From contig CAJWJQ010000041.1 in the NCBI GenBank assembly GCA_913041905.1, positions 1 to 8,604 of the forward strand: a stretch of DNA of 8,604 nucleotides. Direction: 5' to 3'. Position numbers and translations under genes: made by a program. This DNA comes from GCA-2718845 sp913041905. Lineage in GTDB: Bacteria; Pseudomonadota; Gammaproteobacteria; GCA-002705445; GCA-002716945. The notes under the pieces were generated by a model. The model saw only the letters and a list, made by a program, of their open reading frames with translations, made no database searches and had not been told where the DNA came from. Shown here piece by piece: positions 1 through 5,275 of the stretch. Every line of letters begins with the position of its first letter. The first letter of the stretch is position 1.

Positions 1-1
1 T

Positions 2-415
2 AGCGGCGGGGTGAATAGGTTTATGGATCATGAAATTGCATATATTTTATATAATAAACATTATAAAAATATGCATGAGCTAATGAAAGAAGATGCTTAT
101 ATAATTCCAGAAAATAAAATAAATTCTAGGTCAAAGATTAAGGGATACGTATTTGGATTTGTTAATGAAAAATTACATATGAGATTTAGCATGAGGGAGA
201 GAAACATAGTATGGGAAAAAGATATTATTAATTCTATAAATAATTTAAAAAAAATTATTAAAGAATCAACTACATTCCATGTGAATTATAAATTAATGCC
301 AGGACAAGGTGTATTAACAAATAATGTTATTCATATGCGCACAACATTTACAAATACAAAAAATAAGAATAGGCTTTTATATAGACTTCGTTCAAAAAAA
401 AGAATCTGTGATTAA
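2..415 (+). CDS. TauD/TfdA-type Fe(II)/2-oxoglutarate dioxygenase, C-terminal part (5' end outside window)
   Basis: This is the C-terminal half of a TauD/TfdA-like oxygenase. A GTG at position 11 could serve as a start, but the frame stays open to the window edge (Ser-Gly-Gly-Val before Asn-Arg-Phe) and the family is normally about 280-330 aa, so the gene almost certainly begins upstream. Numbering from that GTG, the segment PGQGVLTNNVIHMRTTF (residues 97-113) is the typical late strand carrying the distal iron-binding His (H108). RLLYRLR (121-127) supplies the Arg that usually binds the 2OG carboxylate (R125 or R127). The first HxD/E iron motif would lie in the missing part. Such enzymes hydroxylate small molecules or amino acid side chains; the substrate cannot be told. 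The stop overlaps the next ATG (TAATG), which suggests translational coupling. Family call is fairly firm; function is unknown. Confidence 0.75.
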   Translation, partial: SGGVNRFMDHEIAYILYNKHYKNMHELMKEDAYIIPENKINSRSKIKGYVFGFVNEKLHMRFSMRERNIVWEKDIINSINNLKKIIKESTTFHVNYKLMPGQGVLTNNVIHMRTTFTNTKNKNRLLYRLRSKKRICD

Positions 416-606
416 TGTTATATTTAAGTGCCGTTATAATTGAGGGAAAAGACATCGAAACTTTTGATGAGTTATTAAAAGTAGTAAAGAAAAAAGCAAA
501 AAATGGTGAGGTCTTCATTAGATTAGATTTGAAACCGCCGTACCCTGATACGCCTGAGGATTGGGAGGAAAAAATAGAATCTGCGTTTAGCGGATATATT
601 AAATAA
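415..606 (+). CDS. Small orphan protein, 63 aa
   Basis: I do not recognise this protein. It starts at an ATG overlapping the stop of the dioxygenase gene by one base, so it is probably translated by reinitiation from the upstream gene. It has a hydrophobic beginning (MLYLSAVIIEG), an amphipathic helix rich in Lys/Glu (about residues 14-30), a short strand-like FIRLDLKPPYPDTPEDW stretch and a helical end. There is no Cys, signal peptide or membrane segment, so it is probably a small cytosolic protein. The next gene starts 3 bp after its stop. The placement between an oxygenase and a Cas6-like gene, in an uninterrupted tight string, is the main reason to accept it as real. It could be a partner or substrate of a neighbouring enzyme, but that is speculation. 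Confidence 0.65.
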   Translation: MLYLSAVIIEGKDIETFDELLKVVKKKAKNGEVFIRLDLKPPYPDTPEDWEEKIESAFSGYIK

Positions 607-609
607 TCT

Positions 610-1290
610 ATGTGGACAGAAAGTGAAAACAAACATATGAGTGAGGCATCAAAAATGATTGATGTCGCTTATAGGATAAATTGCAAAACTTTACCATTTG
701 ATCATGCTTATGAGTTATCTAAAGAGATAACGAAACTTCTTCCATGGCTTGTTGAAGATAAATTATCAGGTATACATACGCTACATGGCCCAGATTCTGG
801 TAATGGTTGGATGAGAGCTGAAGATGAAGAAATTTTTCTATCTCAAAGAACGAGACTTATCATAAGAATGCCAAAAGAAAAAGTAGAGTTAGCAAAACAA
901 TTAGAAAATCAAATATTAGAAGTGCTGGGAAATAAAATTAAAATTGGTAAATCTAATGTAAAACCTTTTCTAGTCGTACGCGATTTAATTTGTAGATTTG
1001 TATTAAACCATGAAGATGTGTGTGAAAATGAAAATGAGTTTTTAAGTAAAATGATAAACGAGCTTAACTCATTTGAAATATCAATAAAAAGAGCTATATG
1101 TGGTAAAACTAAAAGTCTTACAATTAATGGCAAAAAACGATCAGGAAGAAGTCTAATGATTGCTGATTTATCTAAAGAAAATGCCGTACGTCTACAAGAC
1201 ATTGGTGTTGGAGAAGGAAGAATTTTTGGATGTGGAATTTTTCTTCCTCATAAATCTATAGACGCAGTAGCTAATTTTAAGGAAGATTAG
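610..1290 (+). CDS. cas6: Cas6/Cmx6-like RAMP-fold protein, no CRISPR nearby
   Basis: This 226-aa protein resembles the Cas6/Cmx6 group of CRISPR RNA endoribonucleases (type I-MYXAN annotation). The visible landmarks are the N-terminal LPFDHAYELSKEITKLLPWL block (28-47), in which H32 sits where these proteins carry a conserved His, and the C-terminal glycine-rich loop (residues 199-209, GVGEGRIFGCG) followed by IFLP, a hallmark of Cas6-type RAMP proteins. In between, RTRLIIRMP (80-88) and SGRSLMIADLS (178-188) look like RAMP beta strands. Length fits the family. No repeat array or cas3, cas5, cas7 or cas8 gene is present; instead it is surrounded by oxygenase and DsrC-like genes. RNA binding or cleavage is thus inferred from fold only. 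Starts at M10 or M16 are possible because no clear ribosome site precedes position 610; the first ATG fits the 3-bp gap best. Confidence 0.72.
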   Translation: MWTESENKHMSEASKMIDVAYRINCKTLPFDHAYELSKEITKLLPWLVEDKLSGIHTLHGPDSGNGWMRAEDEEIFLSQRTRLIIRMPKEKVELAKQLENQILEVLGNKIKIGKSNVKPFLVVRDLICRFVLNHEDVCENENEFLSKMINELNSFEISIKRAICGKTKSLTINGKKRSGRSLMIADLSKENAVRLQDIGVGEGRIFGCGIFLPHKSIDAVANFKED

Positions 1291-1370
1291 TTTAAAAAAA
1301 CTCTATAGACTTCTAGCTTAGAGTATATTAGAATTTTCCAATATAGATTAAATGGATGCTGGAGTTTCAA
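1291..1370 (+). promoter_or_regulatory. 80-bp gap with weak hairpin, possible internal promoter and RBS for the RspA-like gene
   Basis: This is the longest gap within the left + strand block. Ten bases after the Cas6-like stop lies an imperfect hairpin (ACTCTA at 1299-1305 region pairing with TAGAGT at 1319-1324, with a small inner TAG/CTA stem). A TATAGA element at about 1342-1347, with a TTAGAG-like element about 18 bp upstream, could form a weak promoter. GGAG at 1361-1364, six bases before ATG 1371, is a good ribosome site and decides the start of the next gene. Promoter and hairpin are both weak calls. Confidence 0.3.
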
Positions 1371-1709
1371 ATGAAAGTAGAAATAAATGGCAAAGAAGTT
1401 TCAACAACTGACACTGGATTCCTTACAAATCTAGAAGATTGGAATAAGGAAATTGCTGCAGAAATTGCAAAACAAGAAAATATAGAATTAAGTGATAAAC
1501 ACTGGGATGTAATAAATTATCTTAGAGAAGAGTTTATTAATAATAAAGAAAATCAACCTAACACAAGATCTATGGTTAAAGATTTGGGTAAACTCTGGGG
1601 GGAAAAAATTGACACAAAAGCATTATTTGATTTATTCCCTGGAAATCCTAGCAAACAAGCTGGTAGAATAGGTGGTCTGCCAGAGAGCAGAAGAAAGGGA
1701 GGATATTAG
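1371..1709 (+). CDS. DsrC/TusE-superfamily protein lacking both cysteines (RspA type)
   Basis: The fold is clearly DsrC/TusE: GFLTNLEDWNKEIAAEIA (16-33), LSDKHWDVINYLREEF (40-55) and the FPGNPSKQAGRIGGLP arm (89-104). DsrC carries sulfur as a trisulfide between two C-terminal Cys, one in a KQACKIAG motif and one at the penultimate position. Here the first is Gly98 (SKQAGRIGG) and the tail ends RRKGGY, so the 112-aa protein contains no Cys at all and cannot be a sulfur carrier. Cys-less DsrC homologues have been called RspA and are thought to be regulatory. I start it at ATG 1371, preceded by GGAG at 1361-1364; the ATG at 1356 adds MLEFQ but has no ribosome site. The following gene begins directly after its stop. 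Confidence 0.88.
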   Translation: MKVEINGKEVSTTDTGFLTNLEDWNKEIAAEIAKQENIELSDKHWDVINYLREEFINNKENQPNTRSMVKDLGKLWGEKIDTKALFDLFPGNPSKQAGRIGGLPESRRKGGY

Positions 1710-1934
1710 GTGACTGACAAAAAAAAGCTAGAAGCAGAAAGAAAAGAAATAATAAAAAAACTTTTAAGAATTCAAAAAGAATTTATGGAACTTGAGAGAA
1801 AAAAAGGAGTTACTGAAAAAGATATTCATCATAATCCAACAGGTATTATTAAAGAATATGTAGAAGAGCATGAAAAATTAGCTAACCGATTAGTTGATAT
1901 AGCTCATGAATTAAAAGGGTCTATACGAACATAA
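1710..1934 (+). CDS. Small helical orphan protein, 74 aa
   Basis: I do not recognise this family. It starts at a GTG immediately after the stop of the Cys-less DsrC gene; GGGAGG at 1697-1702 is a near-ideal ribosome site seven bases ahead, embedded in the end of the upstream gene, which makes the GTG start convincing. The protein is highly charged and almost wholly helical: a Lys/Glu-rich N-terminal helix (about 3-33) and a second helix (about 45-68), joined by an IHHNPTG turn with two adjacent His (H40, H41). The shape suggests a helical hairpin or short coiled coil that may bind a partner, perhaps the adjacent DsrC-like protein. No Cys, no signal, no membrane segment. Its stop overlaps the next ATG by one base (TAATG). 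Confidence 0.7.
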   Translation: MTDKKKLEAERKEIIKKLLRIQKEFMELERKKGVTEKDIHHNPTGIIKEYVEEHEKLANRLVDIAHELKGSIRT

Positions 1935-2128
1935 TGAATGATGAGTATTTCAAAATAGTAACTAAGCTTGAAGAAATGAAGGTTTCTGATGAATATATTA
2001 TTGGTTGGCAAGAAGGTTATCAAGGCAGTCCTAAAATAGAAGAACAAAGACTAACTGATGCTTATGAAGCTGGTTATAAAGACGGTGAAAGTAAAACCGT
2101 TGATAATGCGGAAAAATTTAAAAAATAA
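1934..2128 (+). CDS. Small protein with a GW/GY-AY/GY repeat, vaguely RMF-like, 64 aa
   Basis: A 64-aa protein, coupled to the preceding gene through a TAATG overlap. Its central part (24-51) has a striking pattern: GWQEGYQGSP, then EEQR, then AYEAGYKDG, which looks like two related aromatic-glycine half-motifs. A similar spacing of GYxAG and GWxE elements occurs in ribosome modulation factor (RMF) and related short proteins, although in a different order; the similarity is suggestive only and I cannot test it. The C-terminal tail is charged and Lys-rich. Probably cytosolic; no Cys and no hydrophobic segment. Its stop abuts, with no spacer, the stop of the oppositely oriented next gene. Confidence 0.65.
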   Translation: MNDEYFKIVTKLEEMKVSDEYIIGWQEGYQGSPKIEEQRLTDAYEAGYKDGESKTVDNAEKFKK

Positions 2129-2137
2129 TTATTTTTT
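2120..2137. repeat. A/T-only perfect palindrome spanning two abutting stop codons
   Basis: The 18 bases form a perfect palindrome (AAAAAATAA followed by its reverse complement). The centre separates the stop of the 64-aa + strand gene (TAA, 2126-2128) from the stop of the - strand gene (2129-2131). It gives oligo-U tails in both directions but has no GC stem, so it is at best a weak bidirectional transcription end. It may simply reflect AT-rich composition. Confidence 0.4.
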
Positions 2138-2722
2138 TGTTAAAGAGTGATAGACCTCTAAAAACTTTTTACAAATCTCAATAGCATCTATATCAACTAT
2201 CTGATCCATCACCCATTTATTAGTTTGACTAAACCCCATTGCGTCTTGGACTTTTTTTGCAAGGTGTCTGTATATAGAATAATTAGAACCTGTTTTATCA
2301 AATTCGTATTCAGAATATTCTGCTGACCTCAAGTTTAAAGTTTTAATATATCCTGCCTTATAATCACCAACTCCAAATAAATCTTCGCAATTTTCTTGCA
2401 TCATTCGTGCTGAATGTTTTCCTAACTTATTCATTACCTCAATTCTAAATTTTTCAGTTTGTTGGTCTATAAACAACAATCTATCTGCAAGATGAATCTG
2501 AAATGACATAAATTCAACAATAACAGTTACTCTTTGATGGTCCGATGTATATTCAAAATTATCACCATGTAGATTGCGTGCTCTGTCTAGAGAAAGCTTC
2601 CAACCTATATATGATAAGGCGCTAGCAATGTCTTCACTATTTTTTGCTCTATTTACTGATTTAGCCCAGTTACTTTTAATTCTTATTGCCATTTTACAAA
2701 TTTCTATATCTACATGTAACAT
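2129..2722 (-). CDS. Conserved-looking helical orphan protein, 197 aa, inverted within the cluster
   Basis: I cannot name this protein. It is predicted to be all-helical and soluble, without signal peptide or membrane segments. Notable stretches are IASALSYIGWKLSLDRARNLH (about 32-52), a VEFMSFQIHLADRL helix (69-82) with E70, H77 and D80 on one face that could bind metal in a helical bundle, and SQTNKWVMDQIVDIDA (165-180). The two Cys besides C9 (C112, C184) are scattered. Start: ATG 2722 gives the longest form but has no ribosome site and lies only a few bases from a TATAGT element; M11 (ATG 2692) is a real alternative and would give a short leader. It is the only - strand gene inside the left block, with stop abutting the gene before it and a 52-bp divergent gap to the gene after it, so it has its own promoter and may regulate or counter-read the cluster. 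Confidence 0.75.
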   Translation of the reverse strand: MLHVDIEICKMAIRIKSNWAKSVNRAKNSEDIASALSYIGWKLSLDRARNLHGDNFEYTSDHQRVTVIVEFMSFQIHLADRLLFIDQQTEKFRIEVMNKLGKHSARMMQENCEDLFGVGDYKAGYIKTLNLRSAEYSEYEFDKTGSNYSIYRHLAKKVQDAMGFSQTNKWVMDQIVDIDAIEICKKFLEVYHSLTKK

Positions 2723-2774
2723 TTTATACTATACACTCAACTTAATAGAATAAAAAACTAGAGGAATTTATTAA
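2723..2774. promoter_or_regulatory. Divergent promoter region and RBS of the PKHD oxygenase gene
   Basis: This 52-bp gap separates divergent starts, so it should hold promoters for both. TATACT at 2725-2730 can serve as a + strand -10, and the overlapping TATAGT on the - strand (2733-2728) as a - strand -10 very close to ATG 2722. Neither has a convincing -35. GAGGAA at 2761-2766, eight bases before GTG 2775, is a good + strand ribosome site and supports that GTG start. Confidence 0.4.
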
Positions 2775-3368
2775 GTGAATATTAAAGTCAATAAAAGACT
2801 TATCGAGGCTGAGCCGGGAAGTTTTATCTTTGAGTTCACAGATACAGTAAACATTGATAATTGCAATGATATTATAAAAAGATTTGAAGATTCTAAATCT
2901 GAACATTACCAAGGTAGAGTTGGTCAAAATTTTACTAAACAAAAAGATATTAAACGTTCTACGGATATGGTTATTAGTGGAAAAAATAATTGGAAAGATA
3001 TTGATGAGCTATTATTTACAAGCCTATCAAAAGCCCTCAGCTCAATAAAAAAAGAATTTGAATTCTTTAATGGTCCTTTTAAGGATGTTGGTTATGCTAT
3101 ACAGCGAACTAATCCAGGTGAATATTATCATTGGCATATAGATGGTGGTAGTCATCAATTTAGTGACAGGCAATTAGTTGCTATATGGTACCTAAATGAT
3201 GTAAATGGCCCTGGGGGTGAAACAGAATTTATAAATCAAAATGTTAAAATAAAACCAGAGATTGGTAAATTAATATTGTTTCCGCCATTTTGGACTCATG
3301 AACATCGTGGTGTTAAACTCCAAAAAGGAGTTAAATATATTGCGACGACTTGGATAGTATTTAAATAA
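2775..3368 (+). CDS. PKHD/prolyl 4-hydroxylase-type Fe(II)/2-oxoglutarate oxygenase
   Basis: A 197-aa member of the 2OG-Fe(II) oxygenase superfamily (P4H/PKHD branch). All expected ligands are visible: the HxD motif in YYHWHIDGG (H121 and D123), the distal iron ligand in FWTHEHRG (H177, with H175 nearby), and K187 in GVKYIATTW, ten residues after H177, the usual 2OG-binding position. The core reads YAIQRTNPGEYY (107-118), LVAIWYLNDVNGPGGETEF (134-152) and IGKLILFPPFW (163-173), the classic double-stranded beta helix. Relatives hydroxylate Pro or other residues in proteins or peptides, or free amino acids; the substrate here is unknown. GTG start with GAGGAA at 2761-2766. Translationally coupled to the next gene (TAATG). 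It is the second 2OG oxygenase in the locus and unrelated in subfamily to the one at the left edge. Confidence 0.87.
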   Translation: MNIKVNKRLIEAEPGSFIFEFTDTVNIDNCNDIIKRFEDSKSEHYQGRVGQNFTKQKDIKRSTDMVISGKNNWKDIDELLFTSLSKALSSIKKEFEFFNGPFKDVGYAIQRTNPGEYYHWHIDGGSHQFSDRQLVAIWYLNDVNGPGGETEFINQNVKIKPEIGKLILFPPFWTHEHRGVKLQKGVKYIATTWIVFK

Positions 3369-4492
3369 TGGTTATGGATAATAAAAAACTCACATCTGAA
3401 GAATTACTAAAGTCTGTTATACAAAGAATTGCTACTGGTCCTGAAATGAGTAAGGATATTTCAAGACAAGAAGCTAAAGATTCTATGACAGCGATTTTTA
3501 ATAAAGAGATAAGTGATATTAGAAGCGCTATTTTTTTAATTGCTTTGAGAATGAAACGAGAAACTGAAGAAGAAAATCTTGGTGTACAGGATGCTTTTAT
3601 AGATACAGTTAAAACTATTAATATAAAAACGGATAACCTTGTAAATATCGCTGACCCATACGATGGTTATACACGAAATATCCCATCTTCTGTATTCATA
3701 TTACCTGTATTAGCAGAGTTGGGGATTCCTGCAATTTCACAAGGGGTTGAAAGTGTTGGTCCAAAATATGGGTGTACTCACCACTTAATACTTAAGTTAC
3801 ATGGATTAGATGTTTTGGCTAATCATGAACAAGTAAAAGAAAGGGTGGAAAATAAAGAAATTGGATGGGGTTACATAGATCAAAAAATATTTTCCCCAAA
3901 GCTTTACGAGTTGATGAATTTGAGAGGTGAAATAATTAAAAGACCCATTATTACCACTATTGAGGTTTTAGCAAATCCTTTGATTGCAAGAAAAAACCAC
4001 TTCATTACTGGTTATGTTCACAAAGCTTATCCGCCTATATATCTCGCATTAGCTAGAAACGCAGAATTTGATACAGCGATGCTTGTCAAAGGTACTGAAG
4101 GAGGCGTTGTGCCTTCTTTAAGACAAAAAACGGATGTCCATTACTATAAAAAAACAAATAATGATAATGATTTGCTAGAAATTAATCCAGAAATAGATCT
4201 TGGTATAAAACAGGATTTAAGAGCTGTTCAAATACCTAATGATGTAATCAGAACAAAAAAATTAGACAAAGTTGAGGCAGAAATTGATCCCTTAGACATA
4301 GCGAAAGAGTCTTTAAAAAAAGGATTTGATGCATTATCAGGCTCAGAGGGGATAATGAAGGATTGTGTGTTATATAGCACATCAATAATAATGCATCATG
4401 TTACAGGGGAAAATTTAAACAAATGTAAAAATGAAATTGATAGAGTAATGAAATCTGGAGCTGCTCTTAAAAGATTTAAAATGATAAAATAA
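3368..4492 (+). CDS. TrpD/YbiB-like phosphoribosyltransferase-fold protein with degraded PRPP motifs
   Basis: This 374-aa protein has the layout of anthranilate phosphoribosyltransferase (TrpD) and its non-tryptophan relative YbiB: an N-terminal helical domain (about 9-66, with EISDIRSAIFLIALRMKRET typical of the family) and an alpha/beta domain. The catalytic loops are not canonical. The GTGGD diphosphate loop is replaced by ADPYDG (95-100), the KHGNRSVSS loop by SQGVESVGPKYG (124-135), and the acidic metal motif region reads LVKGTEGGVVPSLR (239-252). It also has GYVHKAYPP (215-223). It is thus unlikely to make tryptophan and may bind another ligand or nucleic acid, as reported for YbiB-type proteins. 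The start overlaps the upstream stop (TAATG); M3 is an alternative. The next gene follows after 2 bp. Confidence 0.78.
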   Translation: MVMDNKKLTSEELLKSVIQRIATGPEMSKDISRQEAKDSMTAIFNKEISDIRSAIFLIALRMKRETEEENLGVQDAFIDTVKTINIKTDNLVNIADPYDGYTRNIPSSVFILPVLAELGIPAISQGVESVGPKYGCTHHLILKLHGLDVLANHEQVKERVENKEIGWGYIDQKIFSPKLYELMNLRGEIIKRPIITTIEVLANPLIARKNHFITGYVHKAYPPIYLALARNAEFDTAMLVKGTEGGVVPSLRQKTDVHYYKKTNNDNDLLEINPEIDLGIKQDLRAVQIPNDVIRTKKLDKVEAEIDPLDIAKESLKKGFDALSGSEGIMKDCVLYSTSIIMHHVTGENLNKCKNEIDRVMKSGAALKRFKMIK

Positions 4493-4494
4493 GT

Positions 4495-4827
4495 ATGAGT
4501 AATATAAAAAAATTTGATAGAGATAGCGATGGTTTTTTAAATGATCCTCAAGATTGGGATACAAAATTTGTCGAAACAGTCTCGAGTGAATTTAATATAG
4601 AACTAAAAGATAATCATTGGGATGTTATAAACTATATAAGAGAATATTTTGAAAAGCATCATAAAGTTCCAGAGCTAAGAGAATTATTAAAATCATTTAG
4701 AACAAAGTTTGGAGAAAATAAAGCCACTAGGAAATATATTTATAATTTATTCCCATACGGCTATGGGCAACAGGCATGCAAATTAGCCGGTATGAGACAG
4801 CCTAAAAAATTATGGTTAGACTTATAG
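4495..4827 (+). CDS. DsrC/TusE-superfamily protein with a single (upstream) cysteine
   Basis: A 110-aa DsrC homologue: GFLNDPQDWDTKF (13-25), LKDNHWDVINYIREYFE (37-53) and LFPYGYGQQACKLAGM (85-100) are diagnostic. The Cys of the QACKLAG motif is kept (C95), the position called CysB in DsrC, but the penultimate Cys (CysA), which forms the trisulfide with it and is the one retained in TusE, is missing: the tail reads RQPKKLWLDL. This is the reverse of TusE, which keeps only the terminal Cys. The trisulfide chemistry of DsrC is therefore impossible within one molecule, though C95 could still take part in persulfide or mixed-disulfide chemistry. It pairs with the Cys-less paralogue 2.8 kb upstream. 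The ATG lies 2 bp after the TrpD-like gene and the next gene starts 1 bp after its stop, so it belongs to the same transcript. Confidence 0.88.
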   Translation: MSNIKKFDRDSDGFLNDPQDWDTKFVETVSSEFNIELKDNHWDVINYIREYFEKHHKVPELRELLKSFRTKFGENKATRKYIYNLFPYGYGQQACKLAGMRQPKKLWLDL

Positions 4828-4828
4828 A

Positions 4829-5275
4829 ATGAATTACGTAACTAAAACAAATTTTGATTGGTATTCTAAAGAAACTTGGAAAAAATCTGCTGTTAATACT
4901 TTTTGGTGTCTAGTTGGATGTAGTTTTGGTGACATATTAACTATTTATTATTTTCAAGTAAATCAAATACCATGGTCTACTTACTCAATCATGGCATTAG
5001 CGATGTTTAACGGAGTAGTTACAAGTATTATTTTAGAAACATTTATTCTTCTCAAACAAATGTCATTTATATCTGCATTAAAAACAGCTATGGGTATGAG
5101 TTTAATATCTATGATTAGTATGGAGCTAGCAATGAATATAGTTGATATCTTAGTGACAGGTGGTGCTAAAATTAATTTATTTGTAATGCCATTTATGTTA
5201 TTTGCTGGTTTTATAACGCCATGGCCATATAACTACTGGCGACTAAAAACAAAAGGTATTGGTTGTTGTAGTTAA
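4829..5275 (+). CDS. DUF4396-type integral membrane protein, 148 aa
   Basis: A small inner-membrane protein with four likely membrane helices (about 22-43, 51-75, 83-109 and 115-132) and a soluble N-terminal tail. The pattern NTFWCLVGCSFGDILT (23-38), MALAMFNGVVTSIILETFILL (55-75), MSLISMISMELAMNIVDILVTGGA (90-113) and the WPYNYWRLK end (132-140) match my memory of the DUF4396 family, whose function is unknown. C27 and C31 lie four residues apart inside helix 1, together with D35, and there are many Met in helices 2 and 3; another Cys pair (C146, C147) sits at the end. Such residues could bind a metal or a thiol, which would fit the copper uptake genes next door, but this is inference. It is the last gene of the + strand string; its stop shares the bases TTAA with the stop of the convergent exbB. 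Confidence 0.7.
   Translation: MNYVTKTNFDWYSKETWKKSAVNTFWCLVGCSFGDILTIYYFQVNQIPWSTYSIMALAMFNGVVTSIILETFILLKQMSFISALKTAMGMSLISMISMELAMNIVDILVTGGAKINLFVMPFMLFAGFITPWPYNYWRLKTKGIGCCS

Noticed and set aside
348..632. 94-aa open frame on the - strand
   Set aside because: It lies across the end of the oxygenase gene and the coupled 63-aa gene, has no ribosome site and no recognisable content; a shadow of the + strand genes.
909..1202. 97-aa open frame on the - strand
   Set aside because: Completely inside the Cas6-like gene, whose family motifs lie on both sides of it.
1356..1370. Earlier ATG for the Cys-less DsrC-like gene (adds MLEFQ)
   Set aside because: No ribosome site before it, while GGAG at 1361-1364 is correctly spaced for ATG 1371 and the shorter start fits the family.
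610..1370. CRISPR repeat array near the Cas6-like gene
   Set aside because: No regularly spaced direct repeats are visible here or elsewhere in the window; the one short inverted repeat is a single copy.
2742..2942. 66-aa open frame on the - strand
   Set aside because: Antisense to the start of the PKHD oxygenase and through the divergent promoter gap; no support.
3368..4492. Tryptophan biosynthesis trpD
   Set aside because: The PRPP-binding loops are altered and no other trp gene is nearby, so a tryptophan role is unlikely.
4829..5275. L-alanine exporter AlaE (similar length and topology)
   Set aside because: The sequence pattern does not match AlaE as I recall it; the GCSFGD and WPYNYWRLK features fit DUF4396 better.
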